Shown in pieces: positions 1 through 5,650 of a stretch of DNA of 14,609 nucleotides. A model generated the notes under the pieces. It was not told the origin of the DNA. It did not search any database and saw only the letters and a list, made by a program, of their open reading frames with translations. A program made the position numbers and the translations under genes. Source of the DNA: an uncultured bacterium (lineage in GTDB: Bacteria > Actinomycetota > Coriobacteriia > Coriobacteriales > Eggerthellaceae); the NCBI GenBank assembly GCA_947649215.1, contig CANSQW010000012.1, positions 1 to 14,609 of the forward strand. Direction: 5' to 3'. How positions within the stretch are numbered: position 1 is the stretch's first letter; every line of letters starts with the position of its first letter.

Positions 1-15
1 GCATCCCCCTCCGCC

Positions 16-90
16 AGCCCACGGCCGCCCGACGCGAGCCCACGGCCGCCCGACGCGAGCCAGCGGCCGCCCGACGCGAGCCCGCGGCCG
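16..90. repeat. 21-bp tandem repeat, about 3.6 copies
   Basis: Three full 21-bp units lie at 16-36, 37-57 and 58-78, followed by a partial unit at 79-90. The first two units are identical. The third differs at two adjacent bases (CA to AG), and the partial unit differs by one base. The period is a multiple of three and the frame of the downstream PPOX gene is open through it, so it would encode a seven-residue repeat rich in Ala, Arg, Pro and Glu if translated. There is no ATG, GTG or TTG in that frame between the left edge and the proposed ATT start, so I treat it as non-coding for now. Confidence 0.85.
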
Positions 91-107
91 GACAGAAAGG
101 AAACCCC

Positions 108-524
108 ATTACCACCGGAACCACCGCCATCGTCGACTACCTCACCAGCGTGCCGGCCTGGTACCTGGCCACCTGCGAGGGCGATCAGCCCCACGTGCGC
201 CCCTTCAGCTTCGCCGCCGAGGAGGGCGGGCGCATCTGGTTCGCCACCGCCACCACCAAAGACGTCTACCGCGAGCTTGAGGCCAACCCCAAGTTCGAGC
301 TGACCGCCTGGAAGCCGGGCCACGGCTGGATCATCCTGCGCGGCCGGGCCGACCTGGACGACCGCGCGAGCGCCGCCGTGCGCGAGGACGCCTGGCGCCA
401 CCTCGAGTCCCTCGGCGAGAGCTACGACGGCCCCGACGACGCGCGCCTCACCCTCTTCTCGATGACCGGCGCCGAGGCCTGGCTCTGCGACATCGACGGC
501 ACCTGGAACCCCCTTCAGCTGTAG
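108..524 (+). CDS. Pyridoxamine 5'-phosphate oxidase (PPOX)-family flavin-binding protein
   Basis: This small protein (138 residues from the start chosen here) has the split-barrel flavin-binding fold. The visible signature runs from the helix before PAWYLAT through GDQPHVRPFSF, then FATATTKDVYREL and the PKFELTAW strand, to a C-terminal Trp-rich stretch. Relatives bind FMN or F420 and reduce or oxidise small molecules; the substrate here cannot be told. The start is unusual. The first conventional codon in frame is GTG at 150, which has no ribosome binding site and would cut off the first helix. ATT at 108 has AAAGGAAA just upstream at normal spacing and gives the N-terminus expected of the family (MTTGTTAIVDYL). 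The alternative is an N-terminal extension through the tandem repeat with a start left of the window. The family call is firm; the start is tentative. Confidence 0.82.
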   Translation: MTTGTTAIVDYLTSVPAWYLATCEGDQPHVRPFSFAAEEGGRIWFATATTKDVYRELEANPKFELTAWKPGHGWIILRGRADLDDRASAAVREDAWRHLESLGESYDGPDDARLTLFSMTGAEAWLCDIDGTWNPLQL

Positions 525-542
525 CTGCGCAGAAGACGCCGG

Positions 543-704
543 AAAGATGGCCAAAAAGAGCGGTTTGACGACAGAATAGGGGCCGTGGGGCGCGCTCCTT
601 GAGCAGTCACGCTGCGCCAGCCAGAACTGACCTGGGAAAATGCGACTGCCAACTTTCCTGTCGGGAGGACTTTTGTCGTCAACTCGTCCTTTTTGGCCAT
701 CTTT
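543..704. repeat. 162-bp element with 31-bp imperfect terminal inverted repeats
   Basis: The left arm (543-573) and right arm (674-704, reverse complement) match at 27 of 31 positions. Both begin AAAGATGGCCAAAAAG and end TTGACGACA. The roughly 100 bp between them has no convincing gene. The element sits between convergent genes, just where a MITE-like or REP-like insertion is tolerated. GCCG occurs just outside both ends (538-541 and 705-708), but at slightly different distances from the arms, so a target duplication is only a suggestion. An alternative is a large hairpin in the 3' end of the plus-strand transcript. Confidence 0.6.
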
Positions 705-725
705 GCCGCGCGGCGCGCCCGCCCG

Positions 726-760
726 GGCGCCGCCGGAGACGCCCAGACGACGCCCCACGC
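726..760. repeat. Dispersed 35-bp repeat, copy 1 (terminator-associated)
   Basis: This matches 8617-8651 at 33 of 35 positions, with the first 24 bp identical. Both copies lie immediately beyond the T-run of a minus-strand terminator with a very similar GGCGCC-containing stem. The shared block is therefore longer than the 35 bp alone: repeat, A-run, then GGAGG-rich stem. Confidence 0.85.
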
Positions 761-796
761 AAAAGGAGGGGGCGCCCCAGCCGGGGCGCTCCCTCC
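761..796 (-). terminator. Rho-independent terminator of the molybdoenzyme operon
   Basis: The 14-bp arms (765-778 and 783-796) pair at 13 positions around a 4-base loop. Read on the minus strand they are followed by TTTT. The hairpin lies about 16 bases after the stop of the VOC gene, the last gene of the operon. On the plus strand it is followed by TCGCATTTT, so it may also end the PPOX transcript. Confidence 0.85.
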
Positions 797-811
797 TCGC
801 ATTTTCCGTCC

Positions 812-1345
812 TTACCCCATGGCGGCCATCACGGTCGCCAGGTCAATCCAGGGGCTCTTGCCGTCCCAGATCTCCCGGGCCTTCTTGGTCATCTCGATGA
901 CGGGATTGTATCCGTGTATCTCGATGTGATGCCCGATGTTCTCGCCTTCCATGGTGTCCACGTAGGCGATGGGGCTGCCGCTGGAGCGCATCTCCTGGCC
1001 TACCTCGTAGCCATGGTCCCGCAGCAGCTGGATGGCCTCGTCGTAGTCGTCCACCACCACGTTGACGTGGTTGAACCCATAGCCGCTCTCATCGAACAGC
1101 AGGGGCTCGCCATTGGTCTTCTGCACGAATTCCACCTGCATGGGACCCCACATGCCCAAGGCGATGATGATCTCCGGGTCAGCCTCCTCTCCCCTGACCT
1201 TACATGATTCATAGTGCATGGGCCCCATCTTGATGAACGGGCCCGCGCCGAACAGCTCGTAGAACTCCTGAACGGCGGCATCGATGTCCTTGACCGTATA
1301 GGAAAGCTGGTCAGGGCCGTATTTGTTGAGTATGGTCTCGTACAT
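812..1345 (-). CDS. VOC (glyoxalase/epimerase-like) family protein
   Basis: This 177-residue protein has two beta-alpha-beta-beta-beta halves typical of the vicinal oxygen chelate fold. Candidate metal ligands sit at the family positions: Gln13 (PDQLSYTV), Glu72 (MQVEFV), His93 (FNHVNVVV) and Glu142 (HHIEIHG). The Gln-Glu-His-Glu set is also the one used by human glyoxalase I, so a Gln in place of the commoner first His does not argue against metal binding. The family covers epimerases, lyases and extradiol dioxygenases. With a molybdoenzyme for aromatics upstream, a step on a ring or ring-opened product is plausible but unproven. The ATG at 1345 is chosen because AAAGGAAG precedes it. The gene begins 33 bp after the small hypothetical gene and is followed by the operon terminator. 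Confidence 0.85.
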   Translation of the reverse strand: MYETILNKYGPDQLSYTVKDIDAAVQEFYELFGAGPFIKMGPMHYESCKVRGEEADPEIIIALGMWGPMQVEFVQKTNGEPLLFDESGYGFNHVNVVVDDYDEAIQLLRDHGYEVGQEMRSSGSPIAYVDTMEGENIGHHIEIHGYNPVIEMTKKAREIWDGKSPWIDLATVMAAMG

Positions 1346-1378
1346 GGTCTTCCTTTCCCGGACAGGCCCCATCGGCCC

Positions 1379-1699
1379 TCAGGCGCATTCCTCCGCAGGA
1401 CTGGCGATCCCCGGCACCACCGAGCCGTCGATAGCACTGCGCCACGCTCCGTCCAGGAAGACGCAGCGGGGCTTGAGCGTCAACCCTCCCCCGTGGGACG
1501 CCGTAGTGTAGTAGCGCACCGGCAGGGGGTCGGTGCCGTCCACGCACACGATGGCATGGTCGTCCGTCTCTGCATAGCGGGTTCCATCCAGCGCCACCAG
1601 GTGCAGCCGGACGGGGTCGATGGTCTTGACCGTTATCTCATTCACGCCCATGGCCTTGCGGAACGCAGCGATGACCTCAGCCCTGCGCACTGCCGCCAC
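1379..1699 (-). CDS. Small hypothetical protein in the molybdoenzyme operon
   Basis: I do not recognise this protein of about 106 residues. It is soluble, with no signal peptide or membrane segment. It opens with a short helix (AEVIAAFRKAM), then appears to be mostly beta strand (ITVKTIDPVRLHLVAL, HAIVCVDG, PVRYYTT), and has Cys residues only near positions 52, 79 and 105. The GTG at 1699 starts three bases after the stop of the zinc-ribbon gene, so the two are probably translationally coupled. A second GTG at 1690 is an equally possible start and is better spaced from the AGGG upstream. Codon use and the absence of frame breaks support a real gene. Its position between a zinc ribbon and a VOC protein suggests a helper of the Mo enzyme, but that is guesswork. 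Confidence 0.7.
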   Translation of the reverse strand: MAAVRRAEVIAAFRKAMGVNEITVKTIDPVRLHLVALDGTRYAETDDHAIVCVDGTDPLPVRYYTTASHGGGLTLKPRCVFLDGAWRSAIDGSVVPGIASPAEECA

Positions 1700-1702
1700 A
1701 CC

Positions 1703-1939
1703 CTAGGCGCTCGGCGGCTTCGGAGCACCGGGGGCCTTGGGCGCCGCGGGAGCACCGGGGGCCTTGGGCGCCGCGGGGGCGGCGATGGCGGCGTCGAGGG
1801 ACGCCTGGTCGGCGTCGAAGTCTATCTTGGTGTTGTCCAAGGGGGCGCCGCACTGGGCGCACGCCTTGGCCACGGGCTTGTTGTCCGCACCGCACGCGGA
1901 GCATTTCTTCATGCTGATCTCAGCAGGTCTGAAGCACAT
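1703..1939 (-). CDS. Small zinc-ribbon protein with Ala/Pro/Lys-rich tail
   Basis: In this 78-residue protein Cys13, Cys16, Cys27 and Cys30 form two CxxC knuckles 10 residues apart (CSACG and CAQCG), the classic short zinc ribbon, which would hold one zinc ion. After it comes an acidic patch (IDFDADQ) and then a low-complexity tail in which the nine-residue unit APAAPKAPG occurs twice. The tail looks flexible, like a linker or interaction arm. The ATG at 1939 is preferred because AAGGA lies upstream at normal spacing; the ATG at 1912 directly before the ribbon has only a weak site. The stop is three bases from the next gene. It may be a metal or cofactor chaperone or a regulator for the Mo enzyme, but nothing in the sequence decides this. 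Confidence 0.78.
   Translation of the reverse strand: MCFRPAEISMKKCSACGADNKPVAKACAQCGAPLDNTKIDFDADQASLDAAIAAPAAPKAPGAPAAPKAPGAPKPPSA
1722..1775. repeat. 27-bp exact tandem repeat, two copies
   Basis: Two identical 27-bp units (1722-1748 and 1749-1775) lie inside the zinc-ribbon gene and encode the duplicated nine-residue Ala/Pro/Lys unit. The perfect DNA identity, not just protein similarity, indicates a recent duplication, and copy number may vary between strains. Confidence 0.9.
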
Positions 1940-1962
1940 GGGCAGTTCCTTCTTCTCTCGAA

Positions 1963-1995
1963 GCAGGCCGGAGCGAGCGTCGCGCCCCGGCCTGC
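1963..1995. repeat. Intercistronic inverted repeat (9-bp perfect arms)
   Basis: GCAGGCCGG at 1963-1971 is the exact reverse complement of CCGGCCTGC at 1987-1995, with a 15-base loop. It lies in the 70-bp gap between the Fe-S subunit stop and the zinc-ribbon start. No T-run follows on the minus strand, so it is more likely an mRNA-stabilising or partial-attenuation hairpin than a full terminator. Confidence 0.7.
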
Positions 1996-2009
1996 AGCCG
2001 GCGGCTCGC

Positions 2010-2789
2010 TTAGACAAGGGCGATGTCAGGTAGGCCCTGATCCTCATCCTTCGTCGACACCTGGACGGTCTTCTTCTTGCCATCTTTCTCGATGGTCACG
2101 GCGTAGTCGTCGGCGGGGATCTCCTTCAGCCAGAAATCACCCCACCGATCGGTCGTGGCCGTGAAGGTACCGCTGGCGCCCTTCGCCGTGACGACGGCAC
2201 CCTCCACGATCTCCATGGCGTCAGGGTCGAAGACCGTGGCGGCGATGAAGGTCTGGGGGAGTTCCTTGTAATAGACGCTGGACTGCGGATCCAGGCGCTC
2301 GGCGCCAGCCAGGTCGAACTCGGACTCGTCGCCGAACAAGATGGCCTCCACGGGGCAGTTGTCCACGCAGCGCGGGGTGCGGATGGGAGACTCCTCGTCG
2401 TCCACCAGGTGCGCACAGCCGCAGCAACCCTGGGGGATGCCCAGCTCCTCGTTCCAGAAGACGCCCGCGAACTTCTCGGCGATATCCCGGCGGCCCTTGG
2501 CCTTGTCGGGCTCGATGACGATGAGGCCGTCCTCGCGCTCCATGAGCACCTCCGGCGCGTAGGCGGCGATGGCCTGGGTCTGGGCACCGATGACGGGCAC
2601 ATAGGAGACGCGCACGTGAGACCCGGCGCCGCGCTCCTTCTCGGTCAGCTCCATCCAGAACTGCCCGATCTCAGGCTGCTCGGCGGCATAGGGCAGCCAG
2701 GAGTTGCCGCAGAACTCGTCCTTGCAGGCAATCTGGCAGTTTCGACAGCCAGTGCATTTCTGCAGATCAATATAAAAGACCTTCGACAT
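2010..2789 (-). CDS. Ferredoxin-like 4Fe-4S subunit of pyrogallol transhydroxylase-type molybdoenzyme
   Basis: This 259-residue electron-transfer subunit partners the catalytic protein encoded 22 bp upstream. It has an N-terminal CxxCxxCxxxC motif (Cys12, 15, 18, 22) and a second set made of Cys122xxCys125 plus Cys141 and Cys145 (PRCVDNCP): eight ligands, enough for two [4Fe-4S] clusters. As I remember it, the small subunit of Pelobacter acidigallici transhydroxylase (about 275 residues) has three clusters. The region that should carry the third (residues about 62-80 and 103-110 here) has no Cys, although the flanking EDGLIVIEPDKAKG and WNEE stretches align well. The C-terminal 75 residues form a beta-sandwich (CnaB or carboxypeptidase-regulatory type), also present in that family. 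There is no Tat signal or membrane anchor. The ATG at 2789 is chosen for the AAAGGAA before it. Confidence 0.9.
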   Translation of the reverse strand: MSKVFYIDLQKCTGCRNCQIACKDEFCGNSWLPYAAEQPEIGQFWMELTEKERGAGSHVRVSYVPVIGAQTQAIAAYAPEVLMEREDGLIVIEPDKAKGRRDIAEKFAGVFWNEELGIPQGCCGCAHLVDDEESPIRTPRCVDNCPVEAILFGDESEFDLAGAERLDPQSSVYYKELPQTFIAATVFDPDAMEIVEGAVVTAKGASGTFTATTDRWGDFWLKEIPADDYAVTIEKDGKKKTVQVSTKDEDQGLPDIALV

Positions 2790-2811
2790 TTCGGTTCCTT
2801 TCACGGGGTGG

Positions 2812-5532
2812 CTAGTCGACGACCCAAGACTTGTAGTTGACGCCAGTTGCGGGATCGTAGTCACGCTCGAAGGCCTCGGGGTAGTCCTTCTTCAGCTGGT
2901 CCATCTCGGCCTGCTCCATCTTGGCGGCCTCCACCAGGTAGCCGCTGACGGCAAAGCCGCGGCAGTTCTTGGACACCTGGTTCTCGGGGCTGATGAGGTT
3001 AGCCGCGCCGCCACGGTCGATATGCGGCGCGATGGGGTCGACGCGGGAGCCCTTGTTGACCACGACGGCGCCGGGAATGACGCGCTCGGAGAGACGCGCG
3101 CCCAGCAGCAGCGTGCCGCGGTCGTTGTAGAGCTTCACGATGTCGCCGGCCTTGATACCGCGCTTGCCGGCGTCGACGGGGTTGATCCAGATGGGCTCGT
3201 ACTTGTAGCCGTCGGGGCCCTCGACCTTCATGGTCTCGAACTCGCGGAACCACTTGATGTCGTCGCCCTGCACGTGCACGCGCCAGCGCCCCGGGTTCGC
3301 CACCATCAGCAGCGGGTAGTCCTTGCAGCGCTCGCCCCACAGCGTCTCGTCATGGCTCCAGCCCTCAGACTCCGGGCCGCCCACCGTCCACATGGCCATG
3401 GGCTTGCGCTCGATGTCGTCGGGGAAGTTGGCGGCCAGGGCCTCGGACCAGAACTCCAGCTTTCCGGAGGGCGTGTCCAGCGGGTTAGCCTCCGGATCGC
3501 TATAGAAGCCGTACATTCCGGCAGGAAGCGCGTCCTGGTCGGGATCCTGCTTCGGGAAGTAGAACCCGTTCTCGTTGAGTTGCTCCCAGGTGATCTCCTC
3601 GCCCAGGCGGGAGTTGTCGAACTCGAACTGACGCCACTCCTCGTAGGACATGCCCATGTCGATCTGGTCGCGGACGCCGAAGCGCTCGCCGATGGCGCAG
3701 GCGATCTCAAAGTCGGACTTGGACTCGCCCACCTTGTCGCAACCAGGAGGCGTGATGGCGGAGGAGCGCAGGGACACCACCATGGATCCGCCCATCATGT
3801 CGTCGTCCTCGACGCAGGTGGTTACCGGAAGGATGAGGTCGGCGAACAGGGAGTCGTTCTCGAGCCACTGGTGGTTGGTGACGAAGAACTCCACCTCATT
3901 GGTGCGGATGGCGTCCTGGAAGCGGAACCCGCCGTCCCAGCAGTTCATGTTGCAGGGCTTTTCAGACCAGAGCATGTGCACCTTGGAGAACTTGGGCATG
4001 TGTTCGAGCTTGTAGTCGATGGCCGCCTGCAGCTCCTCCACGGACTTGCCCTGGGCGCGCGCCATCTCGGGAGAGGCCGTGCCCAGGGCAGTGGCGTAGG
4101 ACTCGGCCGTGGTCGGGTAGGTGTTCTTCTGGAACTGCTCGGAGGTCTCCACGTAGACGATGGCCGGAGAGCCGTACCACTCCGCATGGCCCTTGAGCAG
4201 CGCCTCGGCGATCATGGTGCGGGGGATCTTCTGCTCGGACGGGTAGAACATGCGGCACTGGTTGGCCATGCTGAAGGGCGCGGACGTCGAGCGGGCGATG
4301 GTCTCCTTGCCGATGAGCGAGGCGTTCATGTACGCCTGCTGGACGCCGGGCTTGCCGAGGCCCTGCATGCCAAGGAGGTAGGCATGGGTACGGCCGGGCT
4401 CGAAGCTGTAGGGGCCCTTGATGGCGCCGGAGCTGAAGTGCACCGAGGCGGTGGTCAGGTTGGCGCGGTTGCGGGCGTAGGCCTTGATGGTGTACTCGGG
4501 GATGCCCGTGCGCTCAGCCGCCCAGGCCGGGGTCTTGGGGACGCCCTCCTCATCCTCGCCCAGCACGTAAGCCCGCACCTTTTCGAAGCCGATGGAGTGG
4601 GTCTCGACGTACTCCTTGTCGTAGAGGCCCTCGGTGATCCACACGTACATGACCGCGAAGTCAAGAGCGGCGTCGGTGTTGGGGAGGATGGGAATCCACT
4701 TCATGGTGTCATGGCAGACTGCGGTGTAGTTGCAGAAGGGGTCGATGATGACGAACTCCTTGCCGCACTCCTCCCAGAATTTGATGAGGCGCGACCACAT
4801 CTGCGAGGCGTAGTTCTGGGTGAGCTCCCAATCGCCGGCGGCGAAGGCGATCATCTCGGAGTGCTCGGAGATATCGCGCAGCACGTGCCAGGGGTTGTAC
4901 CCGGTCTGCGGCGGCGCGGGCATGCCCAGGCCCTTGTTGCAGCCGGATCCCCAGAAGTGCTTGGCGCCCCAGTACCAGCCCTCGACGGAGTCGGGGGTGC
5001 GCACCTCGCGGGTATAGCCGCCCAGCTTGCTCATGAGCGTGGAGTGCATTCCGCCGCCAGCATGGAGGTTCTTGGACTCGCGATGGCCGTCCTCGCCGAT
5101 GGTGAGGACGGAGTACGGGCCGTAGGATTCGATGACGCGGCGGATCTCGGACTCCATGATGTCCAGGGCCTCATCCCAGCTGATGCGCTTGAACTTGGAC
5201 TTGCCGCGGTTAGCGGCGTTGATCTTCTCAGGATCACCGCCCGGCTCCCAGTCGACGCGCTTCAGCGGATAGGCGACGCGGTTTTTCGAGTAAATGCGGT
5301 TCTTATAGGCCAAGGCGAAGCAGTTGGGCTGCGACTTGAGGCCGGGCCGGAACTCCTTGTCCCCCACCTTGATGGTCCAGAGGGACGGCTCTAGCTCCGC
5401 TTCCGTATAGACGTCCGTGTAGTGGACGGGTCGGATGCGGACGATCTTGCCGTCCTTGGAGTCGACGTAGGTCAGGTCACCTCCCGTGCCTCCGCACGCG
5501 ATGCTCTGCACCGTCGTCTTCAGTTCGCTCAT
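2812..5532 (-). CDS. Molybdopterin oxidoreductase, pyrogallol-phloroglucinol transhydroxylase-type large subunit
   Basis: This 906-residue catalytic subunit belongs to the DMSO reductase superfamily and should bind bis-MGD molybdenum in the cytoplasm. Domains follow the family order: a small N-terminal beta domain with KDGKIVRIRP, then RISWDEALDIMESEI (about 117-131), the active-site stretch around 150-200, a second Rossmann-like half (FFVTNHQWLENDSLFADLILP, about 549-569) and a C-terminal cofactor-binding barrel starting near 735 (NDRGTLLLGARL; VIPGAVVVNKGSRVDP). Asp181-Ser182 in RTPDSVEGW matches the Asp174-Ser175 pair of transhydroxylase, where Ser binds Mo; His150 may correspond to its His144. 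The N-terminus lacks the CxxCxxxC cluster motif and any Tat signal, as in transhydroxylase. A catechol-dehydroxylase-like activity is the main alternative, since gut Eggerthellaceae have many such paralogues. The ATG at 5532 follows GAGAGGAG; an upstream in-frame ATG at 5580 lacks such a site. Confidence 0.9.
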   Translation of the reverse strand: MSELKTTVQSIACGGTGGDLTYVDSKDGKIVRIRPVHYTDVYTEAELEPSLWTIKVGDKEFRPGLKSQPNCFALAYKNRIYSKNRVAYPLKRVDWEPGGDPEKINAANRGKSKFKRISWDEALDIMESEIRRVIESYGPYSVLTIGEDGHRESKNLHAGGGMHSTLMSKLGGYTREVRTPDSVEGWYWGAKHFWGSGCNKGLGMPAPPQTGYNPWHVLRDISEHSEMIAFAAGDWELTQNYASQMWSRLIKFWEECGKEFVIIDPFCNYTAVCHDTMKWIPILPNTDAALDFAVMYVWITEGLYDKEYVETHSIGFEKVRAYVLGEDEEGVPKTPAWAAERTGIPEYTIKAYARNRANLTTASVHFSSGAIKGPYSFEPGRTHAYLLGMQGLGKPGVQQAYMNASLIGKETIARSTSAPFSMANQCRMFYPSEQKIPRTMIAEALLKGHAEWYGSPAIVYVETSEQFQKNTYPTTAESYATALGTASPEMARAQGKSVEELQAAIDYKLEHMPKFSKVHMLWSEKPCNMNCWDGGFRFQDAIRTNEVEFFVTNHQWLENDSLFADLILPVTTCVEDDDMMGGSMVVSLRSSAITPPGCDKVGESKSDFEIACAIGERFGVRDQIDMGMSYEEWRQFEFDNSRLGEEITWEQLNENGFYFPKQDPDQDALPAGMYGFYSDPEANPLDTPSGKLEFWSEALAANFPDDIERKPMAMWTVGGPESEGWSHDETLWGERCKDYPLLMVANPGRWRVHVQGDDIKWFREFETMKVEGPDGYKYEPIWINPVDAGKRGIKAGDIVKLYNDRGTLLLGARLSERVIPGAVVVNKGSRVDPIAPHIDRGGAANLISPENQVSKNCRGFAVSGYLVEAAKMEQAEMDQLKKDYPEAFERDYDPATGVNYKSWVVD

Positions 5533-5650
5533 GGGCGCTCCTCTCTCCTGGGTCTCGGCCTTCAGCGGATGGAAGGCCAAGGCACAGGTTACGGAGGAAC
5601 CAGCGGATCGGTAAGGTACTTACGGCCCCATGGACGGGATCGAACGGACA
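5533..5650 (-). promoter_or_regulatory. Probable promoter/operator region of the molybdoenzyme operon
   Basis: This is the 118-bp gap between the response regulator stop and the catalytic subunit start. It holds GGCCTTC...GAAGGCC (7-bp perfect arms, 5557-5563 and 5572-5578), the near-palindrome GTAAGGTACTTAC (5611-5623), and a direct repeat CAGCGGAT at 5563-5570 and 5601-5608, starts 38 bp apart. I could not identify clear -35 and -10 boxes. There is no terminator for the regulator gene here, so read-through is also possible. Repeats of this kind suit a dimeric NarL-type regulator, but the link is inferred. Confidence 0.45.

Noticed and set aside
16..90. CRISPR-like array
   Set aside because: The units are contiguous 21-bp repeats with no spacers between them.
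515..802. 95-residue minus-strand frame across the 525-811 gap
   Set aside because: It runs through both arms of the inverted-repeat element, the dispersed repeat and part of the terminator, and has no good start site. The sequence is better explained by those elements.
3022..5394. 790-residue open frame on the plus strand opposite the molybdoenzyme
   Set aside because: It is the antisense shadow of a well-supported gene. High GC removes stops from this frame, the product is low in complexity with no domain, and there is no ribosome binding site.
2812..5532. Tat export of the molybdoenzyme
   Set aside because: No twin-arginine motif or hydrophobic stretch at the N-terminus from either possible start, and the Fe-S subunit has no membrane anchor. 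The enzyme should be cytoplasmic.
5611..5623. Classical NarL heptamer site
   Set aside because: The palindrome contains TACCTTA on the minus strand, which misses the TACYYMT consensus at the last two positions, so I list it only as symmetry of unknown role.
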